DNA of 64,000 bases, taken from assembly GCA_004297445.1 (NCBI GenBank), contig SCUK01000055.1:1-64000 (forward strand), given 5' to 3'. Origin of the DNA: Anaerolineae bacterium (lineage in GTDB: Bacteria > Chloroflexota > Anaerolineae > Anaerolineales > UBA11579). Shown here in pieces: positions 34,380 to 46,316 of this stretch. Numbering within the stretch: the stretch's first letter is position 1; the number at the start of each line of letters is the position of its first letter. The translations under genes and the position numbers were made by a program. Under the pieces are notes generated by a model. It ran no database searches, was not told where the DNA came from, and saw only the letters and a list, made by a program, of their open reading frames with translations.

Positions 34380-36212
34380 TTATGCCAAAAGGGCATAGAC
34401 TTTCTTATCGGTGGAACCGAAGTAAATAATGTCTTCGTTGGCCACAGCAGAACCCGTGATGGGTCCCTCCGTGGCGAAGGCCCACTTCAGCCGCCCCGTT
34501 TTCATTTCAAGGCAATACAGGTGGCCATCCACCGAACCGCAATAGATTGAGTCTTTGTACACCATGGGCGTGGCGCTTACCTGATGTTCGGTAGTGAAGC
34601 GCCAGAGCTCTTTTGCGCTGGCGGCATCCACAGCATAGATGACGTTGTCTGACGCACCAATGAATACCATTTTTCCGCTGACGGCCGGGCTGGAGACGGT
34701 GCCCTTGCCGAGGCGGAAGCGCCACAAGGTCCAGCCGGATTGAGGATCCAGCGCGAAGAGCGTGCCTTCCAGTGAACCGACAAAGACGGCTTCCGGTGTG
34801 GCAATCGGCGAGGAGGAAATGGCGCGCTTGGACTTGAAGCGCCACTTCACATTGCCCCGGAAATCCACACACAGCAGTTCTCCGGCTTCGTTTCCGACGT
34901 ACACATAATCGCTGGTCACGCAGGGAGTGGACCGGATGGCTGCGGCGGCTTCGGTTTTCCAGGAAGCGCGGCCGGTAGAAACATTCACGGCATGCAAGTA
35001 GCCGTCATCCGAGCCGATGAAGGCATGCCCTTCAGCAATGCGCGGGGATGAGCGCATGGGCCCATCGCTGAAATAAGTCCACACCACACTCCCGGTGCGA
35101 GCCGAGACGACATGCAAGCGCTGGTCTTCCGACCCCACGAAGACATTGCCGTCAAAGAAGGCCGGCCGCCCGGGGAGGCCGCCATCGGTAGCGTATTTCC
35201 ATTTGAATTCTCCGTTGGAGGCATCCAACGCGTACAGGTTATTGTCGTAGCAACCCACGAACAGGCCGCCGCCGTAGTAAAGCGGTGTGCCGCGGATTTC
35301 ATCTTCACACTCGAAAATCCAAAGTGCCTTGACCCCGCGTGAGGTGGTAGAAGAGGAACCTGTGGGGAGCGACATCATGCCGCTGTGGATGAGCGTACCG
35401 GTCCGGCGAGCCACGCTGAGCAATGCGTCTTTCATCTCAGCGGCGCTCTTGAAGCGGTCATCAGCGCTGTATTGCAGCGCTTTCTCCACCACCGCCACCA
35501 GTTCATCCGAGACGTTGGGGTTAATTTGCTTGATCGGGCGGTCTGCCCAGGAGAACGGCGCCTCGAGGCGCGGGTCGCGCAAGGTGAGCAGGTGATGGAG
35601 GGAAGCACCGAGGGCATAGACATCCACGGCGGGGGTGGCTTCGCCGCGGTACTGGTCCGGCGGACTGTATCCCTGAGTGCCCACCATCGTGTTTTTGGAG
35701 CCGCTTTCGAAAACTTTGGCAATGCCGAAGTCCACCAACACCACATGATTTTGCTGGTTGATCATGATATTGGAGGGCTTCATGTCACGAAAAATGATGG
35801 GCTCAGGCTTGTGATTGTGCAGGTATTCAAGCACATCGCATAGTTCCACGGCCCAGTTCAAAATCTGTTCTTCAGGGAAAAAGGTAGTAGTAGCTGTCAA
35901 CAGGTCATCCATGTCCCGGCCGTTGACATATTCCATGACCAGGTAGGCACGGTCATTCTGAGTGTGATAATCATAAATACGGGGAATAGATTGGTGCCGC
36001 AGGGCGGCGAGGATGTTTGATTCGCGTTCGTAAATCTGGTCGATGTTCTTACGCACCAAAGGATCAGCGATGTTGCTGATCATTTCCTTAATCGCCACCA
36101 GACGGACGGCCTGAAAATGCGTGTCTCGGGCACGGTATACGGTGCCCATGCCGCCCGAGCCGATGACCTCTTGAATCTGATAACGATCCATGAGAGTATC
36201 GCCGGGCACCAA
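34380..36212 (-). CDS. Ser/Thr protein kinase with C-terminal PQQ-like beta-propeller
   Basis: At least 610 residues. The Hanks-type kinase domain (about 8-270) has GSGGMGTVY, ATP Lys42, catalytic FRDMKPSN (141-148, Phe where His is usual in HRD) and DFG 161-163. About residues 300-610 are WD/PQQ-type repeats (VGSEDQRLHVV, IGSDDGYLHAV and similar) forming a beta-propeller. No obvious membrane helix joins them, so the propeller may be cytoplasmic. TTG 36212 is a conservative start without a ribosome site; CTG 36272 has AAGGAG 7 nt upstream and would add 20 residues beginning TDPFTKKLED. First gene of the operon with PP2C, J-VWA and FHA. Confidence 0.9.
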   Translation of the reverse strand: MVPGDTLMDRYQIQEVIGSGGMGTVYRARDTHFQAVRLVAIKEMISNIADPLVRKNIDQIYERESNILAALRHQSIPRIYDYHTQNDRAYLVMEYVNGRDMDDLLTATTTFFPEEQILNWAVELCDVLEYLHNHKPEPIIFRDMKPSNIMINQQNHVVLVDFGIAKVFESGSKNTMVGTQGYSPPDQYRGEATPAVDVYALGASLHHLLTLRDPRLEAPFSWADRPIKQINPNVSDELVAVVEKALQYSADDRFKSAAEMKDALLSVARRTGTLIHSGMMSLPTGSSSTTSRGVKALWIFECEDEIRGTPLYYGGGLFVGCYDNNLYALDASNGEFKWKYATDGGLPGRPAFFDGNVFVGSEDQRLHVVSARTGSVVWTYFSDGPMRSSPRIAEGHAFIGSDDGYLHAVNVSTGRASWKTEAAAAIRSTPCVTSDYVYVGNEAGELLCVDFRGNVKWRFKSKRAISSSPIATPEAVFVGSLEGTLFALDPQSGWTLWRFRLGKGTVSSPAVSGKMVFIGASDNVIYAVDAASAKELWRFTTEHQVSATPMVYKDSIYCGSVDGHLYCLEMKTGRLKWAFATEGPITGSAVANEDIIYFGSTDKKVYALLA

Positions 36213-36367
36213 CTGGGTGCCGGAACTCTGACGGGGTTGGTCTTCCAGTTTTTTGGTAAACGGGTCAGTCAGGGCCGTACTCCTTCTCTGGCTAACAGGT
36301 TACCCAACACGCCACAAACAGGGCAACGCCGCTTCACTTCCTCACAATACGCCGATTCTTTCGTGCC

Positions 36368-36373
36368 ATTATA
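36368..36373 (-). promoter_or_regulatory. -10 box of the kinase operon
   Basis: A perfect TATAAT on the minus strand between gyrA and the kinase gene. The -35 is poor. Initiation near 36361 leaves about 90 nt before the CTG at 36272. Confidence 0.4.
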
Positions 36374-36489
36374 TCCCTTCTGAGAGGAGGGGATGCACGA
36401 TTTGAGCCCTTCCCATCGGCAAAGCGGGTTCAGGTATCCCCCTTACCCCGTTCGCTGGGCTTAAAGCGGTCTGATTCCAGCCGCGGCGG

Positions 36490-39117
36490 CTATTTCCTGC
36501 GGCCGGAGGTCTTCTTCTTGGCCGGAGACTTACGGGCTGTGGCAGGTTTCTTAGCCTTTCTTGCAGGCGTTTTGGCTTTAGCGGCGGATTTGGCCGCTTT
36601 TCGCTTTGCCGTCTTGGGCTTGGCGGCTTTAGCGCGGGCAGGTTTTGGCGGCGGTGCGATGGCAGGCTTGCCGCTGGCCGCGCCGCTGGGAGACTCCCAG
36701 GGGGCGGTGAAACCGGTGAGCCGGTCCGCATCCTTGAGATCGACCAGGTCCTTGCCATTGGCGACGCGTGACCGCAGAGGGGCATCATCCAGGCGCAGGA
36801 GCTTGGGCGCATAACTGTGGGTATGCACCACCAGTTGCTGATTGGGCTTGTCATGGGCGAAGCCGGCCAGCTGAACGCCTGACGGCAGTTTCCAGGCCGC
36901 CACGCCCTGGCCATAACGACCCTGACGGGGGAACTGGGCCGCCTTGACGCGCTTGGCAAATCCGTTGGACGCCAGAAGGAAGACGTCATATTCCGGATTG
37001 AGGACAGAGAAGCCGACCAGTTCATCCTCGCCCTTCAGTTTGACCCCGGATACCCCGGCGGCCACCAGGCCCATCGGGCGGACCTCTTCTTCCGAGAAGC
37101 GAATGCTCATGCCGTGGGCAGTGACCAACAGCAGTTCCTGTTCGCCGGTGGACAGAGCCACCCAGCCAAGACGGTCGCCTTCATTGACGCGGGCGAGCGC
37201 GAAGGTCTGGGCAGAGGCGCCGGGCAGTTCTTCAATGCTGCTCTTCTTAACCATCCCCTGGCGGGTGGCGGTGACGACGAACCACCCCTCCCCGCGGCGC
37301 TCGCGGGTGGGCAGGCTGAAAATGGCGGCCAGGGTGTTCGCTTCCTTAAGGGGCGACACCGTCCAATATGGAACGCCGCCTTCCGGCGTTTCGGACTCCG
37401 GGAGGGAGTGAACGGGTATGGCCGCGGCAGAACCGTCTTCGGCCACCAGGTACAGGGTATCGCGCGTACTGGCGCTGGCCATCCACAAGGGCTTGGACCA
37501 GCCGGTCATGTTGGGGCTTTTGCCATCCGGCGTGCGGGCGATGAGGCCTTTGCGGTCGATGGCAATCCAGGACTGGGTGTCCGGCACCAGGTCCCCGGTG
37601 AGGACGTGAGATTTCGAGGATTTGCCAGCCTTGAGCGACACAATCTGGGTGCGGCGGCGGTCGCCGTAGGCTTCCTTGACCTTGGCCAGTTCAGCGGCGA
37701 TGACGGCGCGCATCTTTTTGGGAGACTTCAGAAGTTCCTGCAATTCCTTGATTTGCCCCATCACTTCCTTGTATTCCATTTCAATCTTCTTGCGTTCAAG
37801 CGCCGCCAGACGACGCAGGGGCATATCGAGAATGGCCTGGGCCTGCACTTCGCTGAGCTTGAAGCGTTTCATCAGCCGCTCGCGGGCGGCGTCCACATCC
37901 GCGGCCTTGCGAATCAGGTCAATCACTTCATCCAGGTTATTGAGGGCAACGCGCAACCCTTCAAGGATATGGGCGCGCTGTTCGGCTTTGTCCAGGTCGT
38001 ACTGGCTGCGGCGGCGCACGATTTCCTGGCGATGATCAAGGTAGACCTGCAACGCCTGTTTCAGGCTGAGCATACGCGGTTCGCCATCCACCAGGGCAAG
38101 GGTGATGATGCCGAAGGTGCCCTGCATGGGCGTCTTGCGGTAGAGGGCCGCCAGCACCTTTTCGGGTTCGGCGGTCTTGCTCAGCTCAATGACGATGCGC
38201 ATGCCGTTGCGGTCGGATTCGTCGCGCAGGTCGGAGATGCCTTCCACGCTGCCTTCGCGCGCCAGGGTCGCGATGCGCTCGATGAGAGTGGATTTGTTGG
38301 TGGCGTAGGGCAATTCGGAGATGATGATGCGCTCGCGCCCGCGGCTCATTTCCTCAATGTGGGCACGGGCCTGCACGGTGACGCGACCGCGGCCGGTGCC
38401 ATAGGCGGCGGCAAGGCCTTCTTCTTCGCGCTCGGGGGCAAGGATAAGGCCACCGGTGGGGAAGTCCGGACCTTTAATGAACTGCATCAGGTCTTCGACG
38501 GTGATGTCATCCAGCTTGGACCAGTTGTCCAGCATATAGACACAACCATCGACGACTTCAGCGAGGTTGTGCGGCGGGATATTGGTAGCCATGCCCACGG
38601 CAATGCCGGTGGCGCCGTTAATGAGCAGGTTGGGAAGCGCGGCGGGCAGGACGCTAGGCTCGGTGAGGGTGTCATCAAAGTTGGGGACGAAATCCACCGT
38701 GCCTTTCTGGATGTCGGTCAGGATGTCCATGGCAGCCAGGGTTAGGCGCGCTTCCGTATAACGCATGGCGGCCGGGGCGTCGCCATCCACACTGCCGAAG
38801 TTGCCCTGGCCGTCCACCAGCAGGAGGCGCATGGAGAAGTCCTGGGCCATGCGGGCCATCGAGTCGTAGACGGCGCTGTCGCCGTGCGGGTGGTACTTGC
38901 CGAGCACCTCACCCACTACGCGGGCGGACTTCTTGTGGGCGGAGTTGGGACGCAGGCCCATGTCGTACATGGCGTAGAGAATGCGGCGGTGGACGGGTTT
39001 GAGGCCGTCACGGGCGTCCGGCAGGGCGCGCGCCACGATGGTGCTCATGGCGTAGTCCAGATAGGACTGCTGCATTTCGGTTTCGATGTCGATCTTGCGT
39101 ACGAGGCCGATTTCCAT
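36490..39117 (-). CDS. gyrA: DNA gyrase/topoisomerase IV subunit A
   Basis: An 875-residue type IIA topoisomerase A subunit. Catalytic Tyr120 lies in [11 protein letters not shown]; the quinolone region has the sensitive-type Ser81 and Asp85 (HGDSAVYD). The tower, coiled coil (about 360-480) and a six-bladed C-terminal domain (about 500-800) follow. Where the GyrA box (QRRGGKG) is expected, after KGLIART, there is [13 protein letters not shown], so wrapping and negative supercoiling may be altered and ParC-type function cannot be excluded. The last ~70 residues are a Lys/Ala/Pro-rich tail resembling histone H1-like DNA-binding tails. CAGGAGA precedes the ATG. Confidence 0.92.
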   Translation of the reverse strand: MEIGLVRKIDIETEMQQSYLDYAMSTIVARALPDARDGLKPVHRRILYAMYDMGLRPNSAHKKSARVVGEVLGKYHPHGDSAVYDSMARMAQDFSMRLLLVDGQGNFGSVDGDAPAAMRYTEARLTLAAMDILTDIQKGTVDFVPNFDDTLTEPSVLPAALPNLLINGATGIAVGMATNIPPHNLAEVVDGCVYMLDNWSKLDDITVEDLMQFIKGPDFPTGGLILAPEREEEGLAAAYGTGRGRVTVQARAHIEEMSRGRERIIISELPYATNKSTLIERIATLAREGSVEGISDLRDESDRNGMRIVIELSKTAEPEKVLAALYRKTPMQGTFGIITLALVDGEPRMLSLKQALQVYLDHRQEIVRRRSQYDLDKAEQRAHILEGLRVALNNLDEVIDLIRKAADVDAARERLMKRFKLSEVQAQAILDMPLRRLAALERKKIEMEYKEVMGQIKELQELLKSPKKMRAVIAAELAKVKEAYGDRRRTQIVSLKAGKSSKSHVLTGDLVPDTQSWIAIDRKGLIARTPDGKSPNMTGWSKPLWMASASTRDTLYLVAEDGSAAAIPVHSLPESETPEGGVPYWTVSPLKEANTLAAIFSLPTRERRGEGWFVVTATRQGMVKKSSIEELPGASAQTFALARVNEGDRLGWVALSTGEQELLLVTAHGMSIRFSEEEVRPMGLVAAGVSGVKLKGEDELVGFSVLNPEYDVFLLASNGFAKRVKAAQFPRQGRYGQGVAAWKLPSGVQLAGFAHDKPNQQLVVHTHSYAPKLLRLDDAPLRSRVANGKDLVDLKDADRLTGFTAPWESPSGAASGKPAIAPPPKPARAKAAKPKTAKRKAAKSAAKAKTPARKAKKPATARKSPAKKKTSGRRK

Positions 39118-39128
39118 ACTGTCTCCTG

Positions 39129-39185
39129 AAAACTAGAACAAATAATCTAGTTTTGTATCATAAGGGTAAAGGCCGGGCGCGTCAA
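39129..39185 (-). promoter_or_regulatory. gyrA promoter and inverted repeat at the transcription start
   Basis: Minus strand: TTGACG (39185-39180), a 17-base spacer, TATGAT (39162-39157). Directly downstream is a perfect 9-bp inverted repeat, AAAACTAGA/TCTAGTTTT (39154-39146 with 39137-39129), with 8 nt between the arms, spanning the expected start near 39150 and reaching to 12 nt before the ATG. Confidence 0.7.
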
Positions 39186-39278
39186 GCCGCGCTCCATGCC
39201 AGCAGTTGATTGTACTCACAGGAAGGGTTTCACGGTGTGTGACGAGCCTTAAAAGTTGCCGGGGATCAAACAATAAAA

Positions 39279-39304
39279 TAGGGGCAACGCATGCGTTGCC
39301 CCTA
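39279..39304 (-). terminator. 26-bp perfect palindrome, probable rpoC terminator
   Basis: TAGGGGCAACGCA and its exact complement form a 26-bp palindrome centred on GCATGC, 38 nt past the rpoC stop. In the rpoC direction it is followed by TTTTATTGTTT. The arm carries the GCCCCTA module also seen at 155-300. Confidence 0.75.
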
Positions 39305-39342
39305 CTCTAAAACATCAATCTGGTAAGGAACTCGAGAAGGCT

Positions 39343-43686
<4,344 letters not shown>

Positions 43687-43857
43687 TCGATTGGACCTCC
43701 AAAAGCGTTCCGTGACGCTGCATGAGATAAGCCTGGATCAGAATGTCCCTGAGCCACCCTTGAGGCAGAACAACAGCCGGGCGCCTGACCCGGGCTCCGG
43801 CTGGTTGAATTAAGTTCGGCCAAACGTTATTATCGAACAAACGTGCTATTTCCTAAA

Positions 43858-43923
43858 CAAACGAAAGCAAGCGCAGGAGGCTTCCGCCTCAAGCGCTCGC
43901 GCTTGTGGTTCTGTATTCGTTTG
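43858..43923 (-). promoter_or_regulatory. Nested hairpin at the 5' end of the rpoC leader
   Basis: Three nested stems: CAAACGAA/TTCGTTTG (43858-43865 with 43916-43923), CAAGCGC/GCGCTTG (43868-43874 with 43899-43905) and GAGGC/GCCTC (43877-43881 with 43886-43890). A competing hairpin, CAAGCG-CTCG-CGCTTG (43890-43905), is also possible. It begins at the predicted transcription start and, read toward rpoC, is followed by U-rich sequence. The rest of 43687-44245 shows no gene. Confidence 0.6.
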
Positions 43924-43927
43924 AACA

Positions 43928-43956
43928 ATTATATGGGTTTCGCCCTCATTAGTCAA
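43928..43956 (-). promoter_or_regulatory. rpoC promoter
   Basis: Minus strand TTGACT (43956-43951), a 17-base spacer and perfect TATAAT (43933-43928). Predicted start near 43921. Confidence 0.78.
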
Positions 43957-44245
43957 GATGCTGACAGGATGTCTGATAGAGTTCTAATCCTACCACCTGC
44001 TTCAGGTTTTCTGCCAATCAGGAAGCATCTCATTTCCAAATTGGCAAATGAATACGCCACAAATAACGCGACATGACAAATGAAGAGGTTCTTCGAATTG
44101 TTCAATTCTGAACCGCCGTTGTCCTGATAATAGTGGGACATCTGTCAATTCCGCATAAGCACGGCAAATCTTAAGATAGTGCATCTGATTTGTCTGCATT
44201 AGGAAGAGGCTTTGTACATCACGCCCTCACCGGTTAAGAGGATCC

Positions 44246-44887
44246 ATGAGACGATTTCTTCGAACTACTACAGCCTTGCTTTCCGTTTTGGCTATTTTGT
44301 TTGCAACCCCATACGCGGCATCAGCAACTGAAGGGGATGATGGGCAACCAGTTGAAGCAGAGGTCAATGGATATCACATTACCCTCACCAGCCTGAACCA
44401 CTGGGAAAGAGGTGTGAATACTCTTGTCGTCAGGCTGACCAATGAGGACGGCACTCCTGTAACAAACGCCGTTGTGGAAGTGCTGATTGCACCCATATCG
44501 ATTGACCATGTGGATTCGACTGTGGGGGACGAACACGACGCAGATCAACACGCAGGCATGCCTGGGATGGAGATAGATGCACCGGAGGAAGAAATCCCTG
44601 AGACTCATGGCCATAACGAAGAGGGTCCGGTTCCGCTATCAATGACCGAGACGGATGAAGCCGGGACGTATTCAGTTGACGTTCAACTCGAAACATCTGG
44701 TGAGCATGAAATTCATATCATGTTCTCTGCAAATGACGAATTGCTTCAGGCTAATTTCGTTGTAGCTGTTCCAGGTACAAGTAGCAAGACAGTCGTGCTT
44801 TGGGGATTCGCGCTAGTCAACCTAACACTCGTAGCCTCTGCGGGTGTGGTTAGAAAACAAAATCTTTCTGCAAAGGGCAGACAATAA
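44246..44887 (+). CDS. Secreted FixH/YtkA-like protein with His/Met-rich segment
   Basis: A 213-residue exported protein: signal peptide 1-27 (cleavage after AASA), an Ig-like domain (about 35-175) of the FixH/YtkA type (VEAEVNGYHITLTSLNHWERGVNTLVVRLTNEDGTPVTNAVVEV...ETDEAGTYSVDVQLETSGEHEIHI), and a C-terminal membrane helix (about 180-202). Between the strands is a His-, Met- and acid-rich segment (DEHDADQHAGMPGM, ETHGHNEE) that could bind copper. AAGAGGA precedes the ATG. One nt separates it from the FixG-like gene. DNA is more AT-rich than the surroundings. Confidence 0.8.
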   Translation: MRRFLRTTTALLSVLAILFATPYAASATEGDDGQPVEAEVNGYHITLTSLNHWERGVNTLVVRLTNEDGTPVTNAVVEVLIAPISIDHVDSTVGDEHDADQHAGMPGMEIDAPEEEIPETHGHNEEGPVPLSMTETDEAGTYSVDVQLETSGEHEIHIMFSANDELLQANFVVAVPGTSSKTVVLWGFALVNLTLVASAGVVRKQNLSAKGRQ

Positions 44888-44888
44888 C

Positions 44889-46268
44889 ATGGCCACCGAC
44901 CTCAAGTTGAAAAACAAAAACATCTTTTGGGGGAGAGATCTGCTGCAAATCAATCTAATCGCCAGACTCATGCGGAGCAAATGGTATCCCGGCATTATCC
45001 AATTGCCGACACTCATGGTCTTTATGGTGATTATGTTCCAGTTGCTGCTGGGGCCGGAATCTGCACATGACAACTTTGGGACCGCCCTCACCTGGGTACT
45101 GTGGTGGCCGCTCATACCGGTCATTTTCCTATTCCTTGGACGATTCTGGTGCGCGATCTGTCCATTCGCTACGATTAACGACCTGGTGCAAAAGTTCGTC
45201 GGCAATAATCGCCCGGTACCCAAGTTTCTTAAGAAATATGGCATTTGGGTCATCGATGCATTATTCATCTTCATCACGTGGAGCGATCACGTTTGGGGAG
45301 TTGTAGAAAATCCCTTTGGCTCCGGTGTACTGATGTTGACGCTGACAACAGGCGTAGTGGCTTCTGGTTCGTTTTTTGAGCGCCGTACTTTCTGCCGTTA
45401 CGTGTGTTTCCTTGGTGGGCTGTCCGGCAATTACTCCCGGGCGGGTATGTTAGCCCTGCGCGGAACACCCGATATCTGTGCCACATGTACCACTGCTTCC
45501 TGCTATAAGGGAACAGAAAATGCGCCCGGTTGTCCAATGTTCGAGTTTCCCAAGACGATGACATCCAACGCTAATTGTGTAATCTGCGCAGACTGCATCA
45601 AGAATTGCCCCAACGACTCGATTCAACTGACATTGCGCCCACCCACAAAAGAACTCTGGTTCATCAGAAAACCCAAACTAGAAGAGGCTTTCCTCTCAGC
45701 CGTTATTATGGGCATCGTCTTCGTACAAAACGTGACCATGCTGGAAGTGTGGGGCGGGATGTTAAACTGGTTGGAGCAAGCAACAGGGACGACGAATTAC
45801 GCGATTACTTTCAGCATCACCTTTGCAGTATCCATTCTGATTCCTGTGATTTTGCTGGGCCTTACCTCGTGGGTTGCCAGCAAATTCAATAAGGCAACAT
45901 TAGTGGAGAACTTCGCCCGCTTCGGCTATGTGATTATTGCCCTGGATGTCGCAGGGCATATCGCTCACAATCTTTTCCACCTGCTGGCAGAGGGCAAGTC
46001 CATTTTCTATACGGGATTGGCGCTGTTCGGCGAATCAGTTCACGCCGCTTCCCCGGCGCTTGTGGACGCGAACATAATTCAGGCTTTGCAGTACGCCCTT
46101 ATCGTATTGGGCGTTATCGCCTCGCTATATACTGCCTATCGCATTTCGAGGACCACTTACCCCGGCGTAAAAACCTGGGGAACCTTTGTCCCCTATGCCG
46201 TGTTGATTCTAATTCTGGCCGTGATGAACTTCTATCTGTTCATGCTTCCGATGGCGATGCGCATGTGA
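44889..46268 (+). CDS. FixG/NapH-like polytopic 4Fe-4S membrane protein
   Basis: A 459-residue membrane protein with about eight hydrophobic helices and several Cys clusters: RFWCAICPF (Cys88, Cys91), FCRYVCFLGG, CATCTTASC...GCPMFEFP and a ferredoxin-type CVICADCIKNCP (about 233-244). This matches the NapH/CcoG(FixG)/NosR electron-transfer group. FixG homologues reduce Cu(II) for cytochrome oxidase assembly and are encoded beside FixH, as here, so a copper-handling or quinol-to-periplasm electron role is plausible. No oxidase genes are nearby. The ATG at 44889 abuts the previous stop. Confidence 0.82.
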   Translation: MATDLKLKNKNIFWGRDLLQINLIARLMRSKWYPGIIQLPTLMVFMVIMFQLLLGPESAHDNFGTALTWVLWWPLIPVIFLFLGRFWCAICPFATINDLVQKFVGNNRPVPKFLKKYGIWVIDALFIFITWSDHVWGVVENPFGSGVLMLTLTTGVVASGSFFERRTFCRYVCFLGGLSGNYSRAGMLALRGTPDICATCTTASCYKGTENAPGCPMFEFPKTMTSNANCVICADCIKNCPNDSIQLTLRPPTKELWFIRKPKLEEAFLSAVIMGIVFVQNVTMLEVWGGMLNWLEQATGTTNYAITFSITFAVSILIPVILLGLTSWVASKFNKATLVENFARFGYVIIALDVAGHIAHNLFHLLAEGKSIFYTGLALFGESVHAASPALVDANIIQALQYALIVLGVIASLYTAYRISRTTYPGVKTWGTFVPYAVLILILAVMNFYLFMLPMAMRM

Positions 46269-46316
46269 TTGAAGTTGGCAACGACATAACCATTGGTCAG
46301 TCCTACCAGTTTTGAA

